The notes under the pieces are model-generated. The model made no database searches. It was given only the letters and a program-made list of their open reading frames with translations, and was not told the DNA's origin. DNA of 64,000 nucleotides from Marinibaculum pumilum (lineage in GTDB: Bacteria; Pseudomonadota; Alphaproteobacteria; Ferrovibrionales; Ferrovibrionaceae), in NCBI RefSeq assembly GCF_042646425.1, contig NZ_JBHRTR010000050.1, positions 48,882 through 112,881 on the forward strand. The letters run 5' to 3'. Positions 42,787 to 52,600 of the stretch are shown piece after piece (the first letter of the stretch is position 1; every line of letters starts with the position of its first letter). The position numbers and the translations under genes are program-made.

Positions 42787-44889
42787 ATGGCGGCACCTGA
42801 CCCTGCGCGCCCGCCGGACCGGGCCACCCCTGCAACCGGTGCCTCGGGTCTTGCGGAACGGCTGTTCTGGTACCTGCACCGTCTGCGCGCGATGTCCCTC
42901 CAGGAAGTCGCGCACCGGCTGCGCGAGCAGCAGCGGCGTCATCTGTCGCGACGCCTGCGACCGGCACCCGCGCGATGGCTGCTGCCGGAGGCGGAGGACC
43001 GCCTGCCGGACCACCCGCCCCTGCGGCGCGGCCTGGTCGCACTGGCTGCCGCCGCCCCGGTCGCCGACCGGCTGGCCCAGGCGGCCGAGGCGGTGGCGCG
43101 GGGCGAGATCGAAGTCTATGGCCGTAGGTGGCACTGTCGCGAGGGTGCCCTCCCGGATTGGCCCCTTCCGGACTGGCATTGGGATCCCGGCTCCGGCACG
43201 CGCTGGCCGGCCGACCGCTACTGTTTCGACATTCCGTTCCGCCATGTGCGGCTCGACGATGCCGAGTCCGCCGCGGGCCGAGGGCCGGGCGAGGCACGGT
43301 TCGTCTGGGAGCTGAACCGCCTGGCCTATCTGCAGCCGGTCGCCGCCCATGCCTGCCTGAGCGGGGATCCGGCGGCCCGCCAGCTCTGCCTGCGGCACCT
43401 GGAGGACTGGCTGGACGCGAACCCGCCCTTCCTCGGCATCAACTGGGCCTCGGGGATCGAGCTCGGCACCCGCGTGATCAGCCTGGTGGTGATCCTCTCC
43501 TTCCTGGAGGCCGGGACATTGCCGCAGGCTCTGCGCCGCCGGCTGGCGGAGAGCCTGGCGGCCCACGGCTACTGGCTGCATCGCTTTCCGTCGCGCTTCT
43601 CCTCGGCCAACAATCATGTGATTGCCGAGGTGGCGGGGCTGTTCCTCCTGGGCAGCCTGTTCGGCGGGCTGCGCGACGCCGCCGCCTGGGAGCGCGAGGG
43701 GCGGCGCGGCCTGGAGCGGGAGGCCGGGCTGCAGATCCTCGATGACGGTGCGGGGGCCGAGCAGTCGCCGGCATATGCCGCCCTGAACCTGGAGATGTTC
43801 GGCATCTGCGCCCAGGTCGCGGCCGATCTCGGCCGGCCGTTCGACGCCGCCTTTCTCGACCGGCTGGCGCGCGGCGCGGAATGGCTGCAGGGGATCGGCG
43901 ATCGCGACGGCCATGTGCCGGACCTCGGCGATGCCGACGGCGCGAGCATGTTCGCGCGCGAAGGGCCGCAGGACCGTTATCCGGCCGCCATCCGCGGCTG
44001 CATCGCGCAGCTCGTCGGGCGTCCGGGCATCGCACCGCCGCGGCCGGAACCGGCCCTGCGCCATGCCCTGTTCGGCCTGCCGCCGCCCGGCATGCCGGGC
44101 CCGGACGGGATGCGGACTTTTGCCGCCGGCGGCATGACGGTGCTGCGCTGGGACCCGGCCGGCGCCGCCGACGGGCGTGAGGCGCTGCTGGTCTTCGATC
44201 ACGGCCCGCTGGGCTACCTTTCGATTGCCGCGCATGGCCATGCCGATGCGCTTTCGGTCTGGCTGCATCTGGACGGGCGGCCCGTGCTGGTGGATGCAGG
44301 GACCTGGATGTATCTGGGCGCCGGCAGCTGGCGCAGCCATTTCCGCGGCACCGCGGCCCACAACACGCTTTGCATCGACGGTGCCAGTTCCAGCGCGATG
44401 TCCGGCCCTTTCAACTGGCGCAGCAGGGCCGTCACGGCCCTGCTGGAAAGCGGCGAGGACGATGACGGCTGGTATGCGGTAGCGGAGCATGACGGCTATG
44501 CCGCCGATTTCGGCGTGCGCCATCGCCGGCACCTGCATCGGCAGGGCGACCGCCGGATCGTGATCGAGGACATGCTGGTCGCTGCCGGCGGCGACACTGC
44601 TGCGCAGGCGGCCGCCGCCGCACTGCCTGTCGAGATCGGCTTCCAGTTCGCCCCCGACCTTGAGCTGGCGGAGCGCAGTGACGGCTGGCAGGTCATGCGC
44701 GGCGGCGCGGCCGTGCTGCATCTTTCGGGCGCGGCGGGCATGACATGCTGTCTTGCGGCAGGCCGGACCGATCCGCCCGCCGGCTGGGTATCGACGGCTT
44801 TCGGCGAACGTCAGGCAGCGCCGCGACTGGAGTATCGCGGCCGGCTGCGGCCGGGCGAAAGCTGCCGCATTACCCTGACGATAGAGTGA
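42787..44889 (+). CDS. heparinase II/III-family protein of the EPS locus
   Basis: 700 residues without a clear signal peptide. The N-terminal head LFWYLHRLRAMSLQEVAHRLREQ is typical of the heparinase-like proteins found in capsule/EPS clusters. The toroid has LNRLAYLQPVAAHA and FSSANNHVIAEVAGLFLLG; the C-terminal Hepar_II_III sandwich has SIAAHGHADALSVWLHLDGRPVLVDAGTW in family order (the G-H-A-D-A-L motif) and GTAAHNTLCIDGASSS. Many members act as lyases or polymer-trimming enzymes; absence of a signal leaves its location open. Second such protein in the locus, next to the uronate-forming dehydrogenase. Confidence 0.88.
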   Translation: MAAPDPARPPDRATPATGASGLAERLFWYLHRLRAMSLQEVAHRLREQQRRHLSRRLRPAPARWLLPEAEDRLPDHPPLRRGLVALAAAAPVADRLAQAAEAVARGEIEVYGRRWHCREGALPDWPLPDWHWDPGSGTRWPADRYCFDIPFRHVRLDDAESAAGRGPGEARFVWELNRLAYLQPVAAHACLSGDPAARQLCLRHLEDWLDANPPFLGINWASGIELGTRVISLVVILSFLEAGTLPQALRRRLAESLAAHGYWLHRFPSRFSSANNHVIAEVAGLFLLGSLFGGLRDAAAWEREGRRGLEREAGLQILDDGAGAEQSPAYAALNLEMFGICAQVAADLGRPFDAAFLDRLARGAEWLQGIGDRDGHVPDLGDADGASMFAREGPQDRYPAAIRGCIAQLVGRPGIAPPRPEPALRHALFGLPPPGMPGPDGMRTFAAGGMTVLRWDPAGAADGREALLVFDHGPLGYLSIAAHGHADALSVWLHLDGRPVLVDAGTWMYLGAGSWRSHFRGTAAHNTLCIDGASSSAMSGPFNWRSRAVTALLESGEDDDGWYAVAEHDGYAADFGVRHRRHLHRQGDRRIVIEDMLVAAGGDTAAQAAAAALPVEIGFQFAPDLELAERSDGWQVMRGGAAVLHLSGAAGMTCCLAAGRTDPPAGWVSTAFGERQAAPRLEYRGRLRPGESCRITLTIE

Positions 44890-44940
44890 CGGCTCCCTCG
44901 GAATCTGCCAAAGCCTGACGGATCGCGGTCAGGAGGACCA

Positions 44941-46254
44941 ATGAAACTCAGTATTTTCGGCCTGGGCTATGTGGGATCGGTGTCAGCCGCGCTGTTCGCC
45001 GATGCCGGCCACAGCGTTCTGGGCGTCGACCCCAATCGCGACAAGGTCGACCTGATCAACGAGGGGCGGCCGCCCGTCGTCGAGGCGGGCCTGTCGGAAC
45101 TGGTGGCCAAGGCCGCGGCATCCGGCCGCCTGAGCGCCATGCAGGAAGGCCGCCAGGCGGTGCACGAGACGGAGCTGAGCATCATCTGCGTCGGCACGCC
45201 CAGCAACCACAACGGCTCGCTCGACCTGACCTATCTGCGCCGCGTCTGCCAGGAGATCGGCGCGGCGCTGGCGGACAAGGCCGACTACCACGTCGTCGTG
45301 ATCCGCTCGACCATGCTGCCGGGCACCATGGAAAGCGTGGTCGTGCCGACCCTGCAGGAGCATTCCGGCAAGTCGGCGGGGGATGATTTCGGCGTCTGCG
45401 TGAACCCGGAATTCCTGCGCGAAGGCTCCGCCGTGCACGACTTCCTGCACCCGCCGAAGACGGTGATCGGCGAGATCGATCCGCGTGCGGGCGAGCTGCT
45501 GGCGCGACTCTATGCCGGGATCGACGCGCCGCTGATCCGCTGTCCGGTGCCGGTGGCGGAGATGGTGAAATATGCCGACAACGCCTGGCATGCGGTGAAG
45601 GTGGCCTTCGCCAACGAGATCGGCGTGATGTGCAAGGCGGTCGGCATCGACAGCCACAAGGTGATGGAGATCTTCTGCCGCGACACCAAGCTGAACCTGT
45701 CGCCCTACTACCTGAAGCCGGGCTTCGCCTTCGGCGGATCCTGCCTGCCGAAGGACCTGCGCGCGCTGACCTACCGGGCCCGCCAGCTCGACATCGACCT
45801 GCCGCTGCTGCGCTCGGTCCTGCCTTCCAACGACGCCCATCTGCAGCGCGGGCTCGAACTGATCCTGTCACGGGGCCGCCGGCGCATCGGCATCCTGGGC
45901 TTCAGCTTCAAGGCCGGCACCGACGATTTGCGGGAGAGCCCGCTGGTCGAGGTGATCGAGCAGCTGCTGGGCAAGGGCATGGATGTCAGGATCTTCGACC
46001 GCAACGTCCAGCTGGCCGCCCTGACCGGCGCGAACCGGGACTTCATCCTGAAGGTGATCCCGCATATCGCCCGGCTGATGGTCGACGACATCAACGACGT
46101 GGTGGAGCATGCCGAGGTGCTGGTCATCGGCAATGGCGATCCGGCCTTCCGCCGGGTGCTCGACATGATGCGTCCCGACCAGGAGCTGATCGACTTCGTC
46201 CGCCTGACCGAGCCGCCGCCGGAGCGGGACGGCTACCAGGGAATCTGCTGGTAG
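44941..46254 (+). CDS. algD: GDP-mannose 6-dehydrogenase (AlgD-like)
   Basis: 437 residues, close to Pseudomonas AlgD in length and in many segments: MKLSIFGLGYVGSVSAALFA, IICVGTPSNHNGSLDL, NPEFLREGSAVHDF, AEMVKYADNAWHAVKV, KLNLSPYYLKPGFAFGGSC split at the active site, FSFKAGTDDLRESPLVE, and the identical C-terminal G-I-C-W. The nucleophilic Cys is residue 268, the same number as in AlgD. It oxidises GDP-mannose to GDP-mannuronate, predicting mannuronic acid or a derivative in the polymer. UDP-glucose dehydrogenase is the alternative, but the matches favour AlgD. A strong AGGAGG lies 5 bases before the ATG. Confidence 0.9.
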   Translation: MKLSIFGLGYVGSVSAALFADAGHSVLGVDPNRDKVDLINEGRPPVVEAGLSELVAKAAASGRLSAMQEGRQAVHETELSIICVGTPSNHNGSLDLTYLRRVCQEIGAALADKADYHVVVIRSTMLPGTMESVVVPTLQEHSGKSAGDDFGVCVNPEFLREGSAVHDFLHPPKTVIGEIDPRAGELLARLYAGIDAPLIRCPVPVAEMVKYADNAWHAVKVAFANEIGVMCKAVGIDSHKVMEIFCRDTKLNLSPYYLKPGFAFGGSCLPKDLRALTYRARQLDIDLPLLRSVLPSNDAHLQRGLELILSRGRRRIGILGFSFKAGTDDLRESPLVEVIEQLLGKGMDVRIFDRNVQLAALTGANRDFILKVIPHIARLMVDDINDVVEHAEVLVIGNGDPAFRRVLDMMRPDQELIDFVRLTEPPPERDGYQGICW

Positions 46255-46256
46255 CG

Positions 46257-47525
46257 ATGTCGGGACAAACGATACCGGGGGAAAGCATCGGGGGTGCGAC
46301 TGCCGCCGATCCGGCGGAGCCGCCGCGCAGCGACCGGGGTCGCGGGCGGCGCGTGCTGATCATCGTTGAGAACCTGCCCGTGCCCTTCGACCGGCGCGTC
46401 TGGCAGGAGGCCACCGCCCTGGCCCGGCACGGCTACACCGTCTCGATCATCTGCCCGACGGGCAAGGGCTACGAGGCACGGCACGAGGTGCTGGAGGGAA
46501 TCGAGATCTTCCGCCACACCCTGCCGCTGGATGCGAAGGGCGCCGCCGGCTACCTGCTGGAATACGGCGCCGCCCTGTTCTGGGAATTCTGGCTGGCGTG
46601 GCGGGTGATGTTCCGGCGCGGCTTCGACGTGATCCATGCCTGCAACCCGCCGGACAACATCTTCCTGATCGGCGGCTTCTTCAAGCTGTTCTTCCGCAAG
46701 AAGTTCCTGTTCGACCATCACGACATCAACCCCGAACTCTACGAGGCGAAGTTCGGGCGGCGCGATTTCTTCTACAAGGTCATGCTGGCCTGGGAGCGCT
46801 GGACGTTCCGGACCGCCAATGTCTCGATCGCCACCAACGAGAGCTACAAGCGGATCGCGGTCGAGCGCGGCGGCATGGACCCCGACCGGGTCTATGTCGT
46901 GCGCTCCGGGCCCAGCCTGGCGCGTCTGAAGATCATCCCGCCGGTACCCGAACGCCGCTGCGGCCGCCGCTTCCTGGTCGGCTATGTCGGCGTGATGGGC
47001 CAGCAGGAGGGGCTGGACTATCTGCTGGAGGCGGCGCGCCTGATCGTCCGCGAGCATGGCCGCGAGGACGTGCATTTCGGCCTGGTGGGCGGCGGTCCGG
47101 ACCTGGAGCGGCTGCGCGAACGGGCGGTGGAGCTGGGGGTCGCGGACTATGTGACCTTCACCGGCCGGGTGCCCGACCAGGACCTGCTGGAGATGATCAA
47201 CACCGCCGATGTCTGCGTGAACTCCGACGAGTTCAACGAGATGAACGACAAGTCGACCATGAACAAGATCATGGAGTACATGGCGCTCGGCAAGCCGATC
47301 GTGCAGTTCGACCTGACGGAGGGCCGCTTCTCCGCGCAGGAAGCGTCGGTCTATGCCCGCCCCAACGATGCCGCCGACATGGCGGAGAAGATCCTGGAAC
47401 TGCTCGACGATCCGGAGCGCCGCCGGCAGATGGGCGAATATGGCCGCCGGCGGGTGGAGACGGAGCTGGCCTGGCCCTACGAGGAACCGAAGCTGCTGGC
47501 CGCCTACGACCGGCTCTGGGACTGA
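46257..47525 (+). CDS. GT4-family glycosyltransferase
   Basis: 422 residues. The GT-B fold starts with RRVLIIVENLPVPFDRRVWQEATALARHGY and continues ICPTGKGYEARHEVLEGI, FDHHDINPELYEAKFG, and the donor half FLVGYVGVMGQQEGLDYL, LVGGGPDLERLRERA and the E-F-N-E-M-N-D-K-S-T-M-N-K-I-M-E-Y-M-A-L-G-K-P-I segment. It is close in style to capsule and exopolysaccharide transferases that follow a sugar dehydrogenase gene. It starts 2 bases after the algD stop and stops 6 bases before the VanZ-like gene, so all three are one operon. Confidence 0.9.
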   Translation: MSGQTIPGESIGGATAADPAEPPRSDRGRGRRVLIIVENLPVPFDRRVWQEATALARHGYTVSIICPTGKGYEARHEVLEGIEIFRHTLPLDAKGAAGYLLEYGAALFWEFWLAWRVMFRRGFDVIHACNPPDNIFLIGGFFKLFFRKKFLFDHHDINPELYEAKFGRRDFFYKVMLAWERWTFRTANVSIATNESYKRIAVERGGMDPDRVYVVRSGPSLARLKIIPPVPERRCGRRFLVGYVGVMGQQEGLDYLLEAARLIVREHGREDVHFGLVGGGPDLERLRERAVELGVADYVTFTGRVPDQDLLEMINTADVCVNSDEFNEMNDKSTMNKIMEYMALGKPIVQFDLTEGRFSAQEASVYARPNDAADMAEKILELLDDPERRRQMGEYGRRRVETELAWPYEEPKLLAAYDRLWD

Positions 47526-47531
47526 GCGGCG

Positions 47532-48851
47532 ATGCCTGGGCGCGGCGGTGCGGCGCCCGGACTGCCGGCCCTGACGGTCCGGCTGCCGGCCCGCGGCCTG
47601 CTGCTGCGCGCGCTTGCGGCCGTCCTGCTGGCGGCCGTCACCCTGCTGCTCTATCTCGGCATCGGCCGCTTCGTGGAAAGCGGTGCGGAGCTTCTGCCGC
47701 CGCTGGACGCGTCCGGTTCCGGCGGTTGGCAGCGCAGCGGCCAGGTGCTGGCGAACGGTCCCGGCGGTGCGGCGCTGCGGAATGCGGATCCGGCCGGTGC
47801 CGCGACCCTGTCGGCGTTGCTGCCGGTGCCGCCGGATGCCCGTTTCCTGCGCCTCTCCGCAGAGATCCGCATGGCCGACGTGGCCGGTGGCCGCCAGCTG
47901 TGGGAGAGCGGGCGGCTGATTCTCCTGTCGCGCGACGCGCCCGGCGGCGACTGGCACTACGACTGGCCGCATACCGTGATCCGGGATACCGGAACCCTGC
48001 CCTGGCAGACGGTCGGCCGGGCCTTCCTGGTGCCGGCGGGCGGCGAGGTGCGGGTCGCCGCGCAGCTGCTGCGGGCCACCGGGAGTCTCTGGGTCCGCAA
48101 CCTGTCGCTGCGCCGCGCCGACGAGCGCCACTGGTTTCCGCCGGCACGGCAGCTGCTGATCGCGCTTTGGGTCGTGGGCATGGCCTGGATCCTCTGGCCG
48201 CTCGCGCGGCCTGTCGGCCAGGTTCTGCGCGGCAGGCGGCCGACCTGGCGGCAGGCGGGCAGGCTGGCTGTGCTGGCCCTGGTCCTTGCCATCGCCGCCG
48301 CGGTGCTGGTGCCGCCGGCGGGCAAGCAGGCCTTTCGCGACCTGGCGGATGCCGGCTGGTCGCTGGCCAGGGACTGGACGGGTCATGCCGCCCCGCCGGC
48401 CGGCGATGGCGCGGCGCCGGCGTCATGCGGCCCCGTTGAAGATGGCGCGGCAGACGGCGTGGCCGGGAGGCGTCCCCTTCAGCCGGGATCGCCAGGCACG
48501 GCCGGCGCCGCGCCTGCCCCGGACGGACGGACGGACTTCGTGGCGCCGCAGCAGTTCCGCTGGCTGGTCGCCGACAAGCTCGGGCATTTCGCCGGCTTTG
48601 CCCTGCTGGCCTTCCTGTCACTGGCGACGGTTCCCCGGGATGGCGACCGGCGCCGCTGGCTGCTCCCGATCCTGGCGCTGCCGGGCTTCGCCGCATTGAC
48701 CGAGGTCTGGCAGGTGATGGCCACCACCCGCGGCGCGAGCCTGGCCGATGTCGCGATCGATTGCGCGGGCCTGCTGGCAGGCGCCCTGGCCTGGCTCGGC
48801 ATGCGGTTGCTGCTGTGGCGGCTGCGCCCGCCCCCCCGCCGCGCTGCCTGA
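47532..48851 (+). CDS. VanZ-like membrane protein
   Basis: 439 residues: helix 1 at about 25-45, a periplasmic beta-rich domain to about 205 (jelly-roll-like, FLRLSAEIRMADV, WVRNLSLRRADERHWF), two further helices, a low-complexity linker, and a C-terminal VanZ-like domain with DKLGHFAGFALLAFLSLATV, ALTEVWQVM and R-G-A-S-L-A-D-V-A-I-D-C-A-G-L-L-A-G. VanZ-like proteins recur in EPS loci with unknown roles. The extra periplasmic domain could bind carbohydrate; that is a guess. Confidence 0.85.
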   Translation: MPGRGGAAPGLPALTVRLPARGLLLRALAAVLLAAVTLLLYLGIGRFVESGAELLPPLDASGSGGWQRSGQVLANGPGGAALRNADPAGAATLSALLPVPPDARFLRLSAEIRMADVAGGRQLWESGRLILLSRDAPGGDWHYDWPHTVIRDTGTLPWQTVGRAFLVPAGGEVRVAAQLLRATGSLWVRNLSLRRADERHWFPPARQLLIALWVVGMAWILWPLARPVGQVLRGRRPTWRQAGRLAVLALVLAIAAAVLVPPAGKQAFRDLADAGWSLARDWTGHAAPPAGDGAAPASCGPVEDGAADGVAGRRPLQPGSPGTAGAAPAPDGRTDFVAPQQFRWLVADKLGHFAGFALLAFLSLATVPRDGDRRRWLLPILALPGFAALTEVWQVMATTRGASLADVAIDCAGLLAGALAWLGMRLLLWRLRPPPRRAA

Positions 48852-48861
48852 GGACATGGCC

Positions 48862-48881
48862 GTCCGGCGCTCACGCCGGGC
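48862..48881. terminator. hairpin between VanZ-like and MmcB-family genes
   Basis: CCGGCG-ctca-CGCCGG (48864-48879), extended by a weak pair, lies between convergent stops at 48851 and 48885. Probable bidirectional terminator without T-tract. Confidence 0.45.
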
Positions 48882-48884
48882 CCG

Positions 48885-49352
48885 CTACGGCGCCAGCGGC
48901 AGGATCTGTCTTGCCGCCCGCTCGGCGGCGGTGCGGGCCAGCCGCAGGGTCACCGCACGGCGCCGGGCGGGCGGCATCCGCCGCGGCTCCGCCGCCCGCA
49001 GGATCGCCGCGCCATAGCTGTCGGCGACCATCAGGCCGCAGCTGTCCGGAATCAGGGCAGTCGGGAAGTCCCGGTCGACCGCGAAATAGAACAGGTCGCA
49101 ATGGTCCAGGTAGTCCGGCCATTTGCGGTCGCTCTGGAAGTCGGCGACAGAGCTCTTCACCTCCACGATGGCCAGCTGTCCCTTGCGGTCGACCGCCAGG
49201 ACATCCGCCCGCCGGCCATTGTCGAGCGTGATCTCGAGCGCGGGGCTGAACCCCAGGTCGAGCAGCAGCCGAAGCACGCCCCGGGCGATCGCCTCCGCAC
49301 CACGAACCTCCGCATCGGCCTCGCGAATTGCATGTCCTGAATCGGGGCACAT
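48885..49352 (-). CDS. mmcB: MmcB-family DNA repair protein
   Basis: 155 residues from MCPDSGH. The family core is a PD-(D/E)XK nuclease-like fold: ITLDNGRRADVLAVDRKGQLAIVEVKSS, with the D-x-x-x-x-x...E-V-K catalytic pattern, then F-Q-S-D-R-K-W-P-D-Y-L-D-H-C-D-L-F-Y-F-A-V. In Caulobacter MmcB acts with the ImuABC mutasome in DNA damage repair. An upstream ATG at 49439 exists but the added 29 residues look unconserved. It marks the edge of the EPS locus and is divergent from the RTX gene. Confidence 0.88.
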   Translation of the reverse strand: MCPDSGHAIREADAEVRGAEAIARGVLRLLLDLGFSPALEITLDNGRRADVLAVDRKGQLAIVEVKSSVADFQSDRKWPDYLDHCDLFYFAVDRDFPTALIPDSCGLMVADSYGAAILRAAEPRRMPPARRRAVTLRLARTAAERAARQILPLAP

Positions 49353-49471
49353 GGAGCGCCTGTGTGTCAAATTGAAACGGTGCGGGCGGGGGCATCCCGG
49401 CGGTTTGTGCGCCCCGTCACAGGAATCCCGCCATGGCACGCGGGAATCCGCGGATCCTGGATTGCGTCAGA

Positions 49472-49487
49472 AGGCATAGCTCTTGCA
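49472..49487 (+). promoter_or_regulatory. candidate sigma-54 promoter of the RTX gene
   Basis: AGGCAT-N5-TTGCA has the exact 10-base GG-to-GC spacing and 9 of 11 consensus matches. It predicts a transcript start near 49498 and a leader of about 110 bases before the ATG at 49610. Confidence 0.5.
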
Positions 49488-49541
49488 GCCATGACTTGGC
49501 TTGTCACGCCCATATTGTGTCCGGGCGTGTGCAGGCAGGGC

Positions 49542-49565
49542 AAACGGCAATCTGCCGAGCCGTTT
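49542..49565. repeat. inverted repeats in the RTX leader
   Basis: AAACGGC (49542-49548) pairs with GCCGTTT (49559-49565); nested inside is CGGCA-atc-TGCCG (49545-49557). The two foldings exclude each other. Lying downstream of the predicted start, they could be an mRNA switch or an operator. Confidence 0.45.
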
Positions 49566-49609
49566 CCCCGAGACCGTCGCGGCAGACAGGCTGATGCAGG
49601 ATCGTCGTC

Positions 49610-52600
49610 ATGGGCAAGTACGGAAACAAGGGCGGAAACGGCAATGGCCGCTGGTCCCGGGACGACGACTGGGATGATGACGACTGGAACGGCCGCGACT
49701 GGGACGACGACAACGACGACGAGGAAGACGGCGGGTCCGAAAGCCAGACCTTTTCCGGCGGCAGCGGCGGCGATTTCCATTCCGGCGATGACGAAGACGA
49801 GGAGATCCGCGGCGAAGGCGGCAACGACACCCTCTACGGCAATGATGGCGACGACCTGATCGAGGGCGGCTCGGGCACCGACTACATCCAGGGTGGCGAC
49901 GGCGACGACACCATCGACGGCGGCGACCACAACGACACGCTGTACGGCAACGACGACGACGATTCCATGTCGGGGGGCGAAGGCACCAACTACATGGAAG
50001 GCGGCGACGGCGACGACACGATGACCGCCGGGTCGCAGAACGACACCCTGTACGGCAATGACGGCGACGATGTCCTGGACGCGGGCGGCGGCTACAACGC
50101 CGTCTATGGCGGTGACGGCGACGATACGCTGTACGTGACCGACGGTCGCTCCACCCTGCAGGGCAACGACGACGACGACAGCTTCATCGTCCGCGGCGGC
50201 GACACCATCGACGACAATCTGGACGGCGGTTCGGGCCGCGACACCCTGTTCTCCGACGGGGACATCACCTTCGACGGCAATGCCCGCCTCTCCAGCATCG
50301 AGGCGATCGAGATCGACGGCGGCGGCCGCATCCTGGGCACCGGCGACAGCCAGGGCTTCGACTTCGACGACATGACCCTGACCGGGGTCACGGAGATCGA
50401 CGGCGGCGCCGGCAACGACACCATCACCGGCCCGGACGGCGTCTCCCTGAGCTATGTCGGCGGCAGCGGCACCGACCGGATCGAGGCCGGCGACGGCGAC
50501 GACACGATCGACGGCGGCGACCACAACGATACGCTGTACGGCAATGACGGCGACGATTCCATGTCGGGTGGCGAAGGCACCAACTACATGGAAGGCGGCG
50601 ACGGCGACGACACGATGACCGCCGGGTCGCAGAACGACACCCTGCATGGCGGCCGCGGCGACGACATGCTGGACGCCGGCGCCGGCTACAACGCCGTCTA
50701 TGGCGGTGACGGCGACGATACCCTGTACGTGACCGACGGCCGGTCGACCCTGCAGGGCAATGACGACGACGACCTGTTCATCGCCCGCGGCGGCGACACC
50801 ATCGACGACAATCTGGACGGCGGCTCGGGCACCGACACCCTGTTCTCCGACGGGGATATCGTCTTCGACGGCAATGCCCGGATGTCGAACATCGAGCATG
50901 TCGAGATCGAGGGCGGCGGCCGGATCCGCGGCACCGGCGACAGCCAGCGCATCGACCTGGGCAATGTCTCCGTCCATGGCGTGACGGAGATCGACGGCGG
51001 TGCCGGCAACGACACGATCACCGGCCCGGACGGCGTCTCGCTCAGCTATGTCGGCGGCAGCGGCTATGACTGGATCCGTGCCGGCGACGGCGACGACACG
51101 ATCGATGCCGGCAGCGAGAACGACACCGTCTATGGCGGCGACGGCGACGATTCCATCGACCTCGGCGACGGCTACAACTACGGCGAAGGCGATGACGGCA
51201 ACGACACCATCACCGGCGGCGCGCAGAACGACACCCTGAAGGGCGAGAGCGGCGACGACGTCCTGGCCGGTGGCGGCGGCTACGACTATATCGACGGCAG
51301 CTCCGGCAGCGACACGGCCAGCTATGCCGGGGCCACCGGCGGGGTCACCGTCGATCTCGGCAATGGCAACTGGCAGAACATCGGTGCCGACCAGGGCGCC
51401 GACCAGTTGGTCAGCATCGAGAACGTCATCGGCTCCAGCCACAACGACACCCTGACCGGCAGCAATGCGGACAACCGGGTCGAGGCCGGCGCCGGCAACG
51501 ATCTCGGCATCGTCGACTATGACGAATCCGACGGCGACATGTTCGACGGCGGCTCCGGCAATGACACCCTGCGGATCAACCTGACCAACGGCCAGTTCAA
51601 CGCCAACGGCGTCTACGAGATCCTGCAGAGCCTGAAAGCCTTCATCGCCGAGCATGGCGATGCCGGCAGCGCCGACGGCCCCAGCTTCACCGCCGCGAAC
51701 GGCCTGACGATCGCGAACTGGGAAAACCTGGAGGTCTATGTCAACGGCCAGCTGACGCAGATCGAGCTGCCGGAGGCGGACCCCGACCCGCTATTCTCCA
51801 ACCAGGACGATTCCGTCGACTTCAACGCGCTGGCCGCCGGCGATTATGAGGATGGCAGCCAGTACGACGCCGGCGCGGGCGATGACGATGTCACCCTGGC
51901 GGCCGATGCGGCCGCTGCGGCCGATGCCGGCTATGCCCAGGGCAGGGCCTTCGATGCCGGCCAGGGCGACGACACGGTCGCTGGCGGCGGCCTTGACGAT
52001 GCGGTCGAAGGCGGTTCCGGCGACGACAGCCTGACCGGCGCCGGCGGCGACGACAGCCTGGAAGGCGGCTCGCAGGACGACACGATCGACGGCGGTGCGG
52101 GCGATGACAGCCTGTCCGGCGATTCCGGCGACGACCTGCTGGTGGCCGGCGGCGGCAGCGACACGGTGTCGGGCGGCTCCGGTCGGGACACCGGCGTGGT
52201 GTACGGCAGTTCCACCAGCCAGGCGGTGTTCGACGGCGGCTCCGGCCAGGACGTTCTGCAGGTCCGCCTGACTGCGGCGCAGTTCGCCGATGCCGGTGTG
52301 GTGCAGGTGCTGCGGGCGCTGCAGGACCATATCGCGGCGCACGGCAATGACAGCTCCTCCAATGGTCCGACCCATTTCGCGTCCGGCTTCGGCACCTTCT
52401 CCAACTGGGAGAGCCTGGAGCTCTATGTCGACGGCCAGCTGACGGCGATTCCCGAGCCCGACCTCTTCTCCGATTCCGCCGATACCGTCGACTTCAATGC
52501 GGTCGAGGCCGGCGACTATGCCGAGGGCTCGCAATATGCCGCCGGCGGTGGCGACGACGATGTGACCCTGGCCGCCGATGCCGGTGCGGCGGCCGATGCC

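Noticed and set aside
42787..46254. Classical alginate operon
   Set aside because: No Alg8, Alg44, AlgG, AlgX or AlgE counterpart is seen, and Wzx/Wzy/Wza/Wzc genes are present instead.
49610..49760. Possible LapA-like N-terminal retention module on the RTX protein as LapG target
   Set aside because: The head is Asp/Trp/Gly-rich with no retention domain and no di-alanine cleavage site of the T-A-A-G kind.
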